Below the pieces are notes generated by a model that saw nothing but the letters and a program-made list of their open reading frames with translations, did no database searches and was not told the origin of the DNA. Shown here piece after piece: positions 6,297-7,668 of a stretch of 7,668 nucleotides of DNA; position 1 is the first letter of the stretch, and each line of letters starts with the position of its first letter. This DNA comes from DATBDM01 sp036269915 (GTDB taxonomy: Bacteria; Actinomycetota; Thermoleophilia; Solirubrobacterales; Solirubrobacteraceae), in the NCBI GenBank assembly GCA_036269915.1, contig DATBDM010000211.1:1-7668 (forward strand), read 5' to 3'. The position numbers were made by a program, and so were the translations under genes.

Positions 6297-6686
6297 GTGC
6301 GCCGCCGGAGGGTCGCGCGCATCCTCGCGATCGCCGCTGCGGCGGCGATCGCGCTGGCCGGCGCCGTGGCGCTGCAGGGCTCGGTCCGGATCGACCCCGG
6401 CGGCGCCCGCCACGCGGCGTGGAGCCGCCCCTGCGACGGACGGGCGGCGCGGCCGGACCGCGTGCTCCTCGCGCGCTGCGCGCGCGTGCACGGACGCGTC
6501 CTCTGGGTGCGCAGGCGGCCGCGAGAGGTGCACCTCGCGCTGATCGCCCGGTTGCACGTCTTCGTGGTCAAGCTCGCGCCGGGCATGCCGTCGCCCGTCG
6601 TGGGGGCGGCTATGACCGCCACCGGCCCGCTCGTGCGGGCCAGGAACGGGTTCCGGGAGGTGCAGGCGTTCGCCGTGTCGTCGTGA
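6297..6686 (+). CDS. Small membrane-anchored or secreted protein, OB-fold-like, function unknown
   Basis: A 129-aa protein I do not recognise as a named family. The GTG is 2 bp after the LamG stop, without a clear Shine-Dalgarno, so translation is probably coupled. The N-terminus RRRRVAR followed by an Ala/Ile/Leu helix (9-27) is a signal peptide or signal anchor with the rest outside. Residues about 60-125 alternate like a small beta barrel: CARVHGRVLWVRR, EVHLALIARLHVFVVKL and MTATGPLVRARNGFREVQAF. This resembles secreted OB-fold domains, by pattern only. C46 and C61 could form a disulfide. A perfect 12-bp hairpin lies inside codons 10-19. The frame was chosen for near-complete G/C at third positions and because the N-terminus is a clean export signal. 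The longer upstream frame belongs to other genes. Confidence 0.72.
   Translation: MRRRRVARILAIAAAAAIALAGAVALQGSVRIDPGGARHAAWSRPCDGRAARPDRVLLARCARVHGRVLWVRRRPREVHLALIARLHVFVVKLAPGMPSPVVGAAMTATGPLVRARNGFREVQAFAVSS
6326..6353 (+). repeat. Perfect 12-bp inverted repeat with 4-nt loop inside a gene start
   Basis: cgcgatcgccgc (6326-6337) is exactly complementary to gcggcgatcgcg (6342-6353) around tgcg. Each arm contains the 8-bp palindrome GCGATCGC. It begins 32 nt after the LamG stop and encodes the Ile/Ala hydrophobic segment of the following protein. It could act as an attenuator or partial terminator reducing expression of the downstream genes, or could simply result from repeated Ala and Ile codons. 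No T-run follows. Confidence 0.6.
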
Positions 6687-6988
6687 GATGGGCGGTGCTG
6701 CTGGCGGTCGCCGCGAGCGGGGCGGGGTGGATCGGCCTGCGCGACTGGTCGCTGCCGGCGCCCGCCGAGCGCGAGCGTGCCGCGGCGGTGGCCGTCGTGC
6801 GCGTCGCCTGCGGCCCCGGGTGCCACGCAGCGGCCGTACGCCGCGCGCCGTCCGGCGACTGGATGGTGCGCCTCCGCGGGCTCGCGGCCACGGCGTGCCT
6901 GCTCGTCGATCCCGCCCGCGCCGCCGTCGAGCCCGGGCGCGGGCTCGTGGGCGCGCGCCGGGTGCGCCTCGCCGCGTGCCAGGATTGA
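6683..6988 (+). CDS. Small exported four-cysteine protein, function unknown
   Basis: A 101-aa protein of no recognised family. The GTG start overlaps the preceding stop in GTGA (6683-6686), a classic coupled arrangement. No Shine-Dalgarno lies close; the nearest GGAGG is 22 nt away. MRWAVLLAVAASGAGW looks like a signal peptide or anchor. The remainder carries four cysteines: C43 and C47 in CGPGC, then C72 and C99, enough for two disulfides outside the cell. CGPGC resembles a CxxxC metal or redox motif, but nothing else supports a thioredoxin fold. GC at third positions is nearly complete in this frame, unlike the ATG-started frame at 6688. It lies between the OB-like gene and rrf2, whose start is 4 bp after its TGA, so co-transcription is likely. 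Confidence 0.68.
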   Translation: MRWAVLLAVAASGAGWIGLRDWSLPAPAERERAAAVAVVRVACGPGCHAAAVRRAPSGDWMVRLRGLAATACLLVDPARAAVEPGRGLVGARRVRLAACQD

Positions 6989-6992
6989 GGCC

Positions 6993-7385
6993 GTGCTCTC
7001 GATCACCACGAAGTCGCCGTACGCGATCCGCGCCCTGGTCGAGCTCGCGCGCGCCGGCGACGCCGCGCCCGTGCCGATCGGGGAGCTCGCCCGCCGGCGC
7101 GACATCCCCGTCCAGTTCCTCGAGCAGCTGTTCGCGGTGCTGCGCCGCGCCGGCGTGCTGCGCTCCCAGCGCGGGGTGAAGGGCGGCTACTCGTTCGCCC
7201 GCCCCGCGGGCGAGGTGACCGTGCTCGAGGTCGTCGAGCTGCTCGACGGCCCGGTCGGCGGCGGCGCCGAGGGCATCTTCTCCGAGGCCGCCGCGGCGGC
7301 CCGCGCCGTGCTCGGCAAGTCGACGATCGCCGACGTGCTCGACGCCGAGAACCGCGCAGCGGGCGCGTACGTGTACCACATCTAG
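6993..7385 (+). CDS. Rrf2-family transcriptional regulator without Fe-S cysteines
   Basis: A DNA-binding repressor-type protein of 130 aa, the normal Rrf2 length. The start MLSITTKSPYAIRALVELA is the family N-terminus. A winged helix follows, with IGELARRRDIPVQFLEQLF (29-47) for the helix-turn-helix and LRRAGVLRSQRGVKGGYSFARP (50-71) for the wing. The dimerisation helix comes at about 95-118. IscR and NsrR carry three cysteines around 90-105 that hold an iron-sulfur cluster. Here the stretch is GGGAEGIFSEAA and the whole protein lacks cysteine, so sensing must work otherwise, as in CymR-like members that respond through a partner or small molecule. GTG at 6993 is preceded by AGGA at 6981-6984, 8 nt away and inside the previous gene. 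Being last in the set, it may autoregulate it. Confidence 0.93.
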   Translation: MLSITTKSPYAIRALVELARAGDAAPVPIGELARRRDIPVQFLEQLFAVLRRAGVLRSQRGVKGGYSFARPAGEVTVLEVVELLDGPVGGGAEGIFSEAAAAARAVLGKSTIADVLDAENRAAGAYVYHI

Positions 7386-7575
7386 ATCGCGCTCCGGCGC
7401 CCGTCGACGGGCACCGCGGTCGCGGAGAGCTTCTCGACGTTCGTCAGGGTGAACGCCTTCCCCAGAGGGTCACGCAAGCCCACTCGGACGGCGAGGCGTA
7501 TGCCGTGCCCGGATCGGGGTAGAGGTTCGGCGGGAGGTCGCCGCGGGGGCGGCCGTGGGGAGAGGAGCCCGGCAT
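7382..7575 (-). pseudogene. Possible frameshifted gene or gene remnant, minus strand
   Basis: Two minus-strand frames look coding one after the other. From the ATG at 7575 a 43-codon frame reads through DLPPNLYPDPGTAYASPSEW and stops at 7444. A second frame, from about 7465 down to the TAG at 7382, reads PLGKAFTLTNVEKLSATAV and then PVDGRRSAI. In that second frame all 27 codons from 7465 to 7385 end in G or C, the signature of genes in this window, while the other phases do not. One indel near 7455-7480 would join them. I do not recognise the product. Its stop shares CTAG with the rrf2 stop, as the real pair dnaE/nfo does. It may be a decayed C-terminus overrun by the next gene, a sequencing indel in a short gene, or chance. 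Confidence 0.35.
7399..7412 (+). terminator. 14-bp palindrome after rrf2, weak terminator candidate
   Basis: gcccgtcgacgggc is a perfect palindrome 13 nt after the rrf2 stop. As RNA it gives a 5-bp G/C stem with a UCGA loop and no T-run. It could end the upstream operon, or be coding sequence of the minus-strand remnant, which it overlaps. Confidence 0.3.
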
Positions 7576-7668
7576 GGCCGGTCGCCGGCTGATCTGCACG
7601 ACCATCGTTGCCATCGCAGTCGCGCTCGCGGCGGCGCCGGCCGCGCTCGCGGCGGACGCCCCTGGGGC
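7574..7668 (+). CDS. Exported protein, N-terminal fragment (runs off the window)
   Basis: Only 31 codons are visible. MAGRRLICTTIVAIAVALAA is followed by APAALA and then ADAPG, which is a textbook Sec signal peptide: basic n-region, hydrophobic core and AxA cleavage site near residue 26. AGGAG at 7562-7566 lies 7 nt before the ATG, a strong ribosome-binding site. The mature protein is outside the window, so its role cannot be stated. It follows rrf2 by 188 bp and is probably a separate transcription unit. The ATG overlaps the start of the putative minus-strand remnant in CATG (7573-7576). Confidence 0.75.
   Translation, partial: MAGRRLICTTIVAIAVALAAAPAALAADAPG

Noticed and set aside
6688..7179. 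ATG-started 163-aa frame after the OB-like gene
   Set aside because: Arg/Gly-rich product with poor third-position GC. The GTG at 6683 in the neighbouring frame has better codon use and an export signal.
6192..7379. 395-aa open frame on the minus strand
   Set aside because: Covers three plus-strand genes, one of them a clear Rrf2; Arg/Ala/His-rich shadow.
1..7668. tRNA, rRNA, CRISPR, insertion sequences, attachment sites
   Set aside because: No cloverleaf, spaced direct repeats, transposase or terminal inverted repeats seen by eye.

Overview
The window is very GC-rich, with third codon positions almost always G or C. It uses GTG and TTG starts and packs genes closely on both strands. The protein styles suggest an actinobacterial lineage of the Thermoleophilia/Solirubrobacterales kind: a DnaE with an Ala/Pro tail, a cysteine-free GluRS, an HDOD-LuxR fusion and a LamG-PxKF exported protein. 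That placement is inferred from protein character, not from a search.

Left half (1-3880), information processing. The 3' part of dnaE (replicative polymerase alpha subunit) converges on nfo (endonuclease IV, base excision repair). Their stop codons interlock in one CTAG palindrome at 1650-1653. nfo diverges from gltX (glutamyl-tRNA synthetase) across only 20 bp. That gap holds one AT-rich octamer that can be read as a -10 element in both directions, so both mRNAs would be leaderless or nearly so.

Middle (3881-5175). A TTG-started regulator joins an HDOD domain to a C-terminal LuxR-type helix-turn-helix and is followed by a strong GC hairpin that probably ends transcription.

Right half (5176-7385). 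A tight four-gene set has gaps of 2 bp, -4 bp and 4 bp. It encodes a secreted LamG + PxKF protein, two small unrecognised membrane-anchored or exported proteins (129 and 101 aa), and an Rrf2-family repressor that lacks the iron-sulfur cysteines. A MarR-operator-like palindrome lies in its promoter region, and a perfect 12-bp hairpin sits at the start of the second gene.

End (7386-7668). A 188-bp gap carries, on the minus strand, what looks like a frameshifted gene remnant whose stop again interlocks with the rrf2 stop in CTAG. The 5' end of another exported-protein gene then runs off the window.

Most of the window is ordinary. The parts least explained are the two small exported proteins tied to the Rrf2 regulator, the HDOD-LuxR fusion, and the minus-strand remnant near the end.
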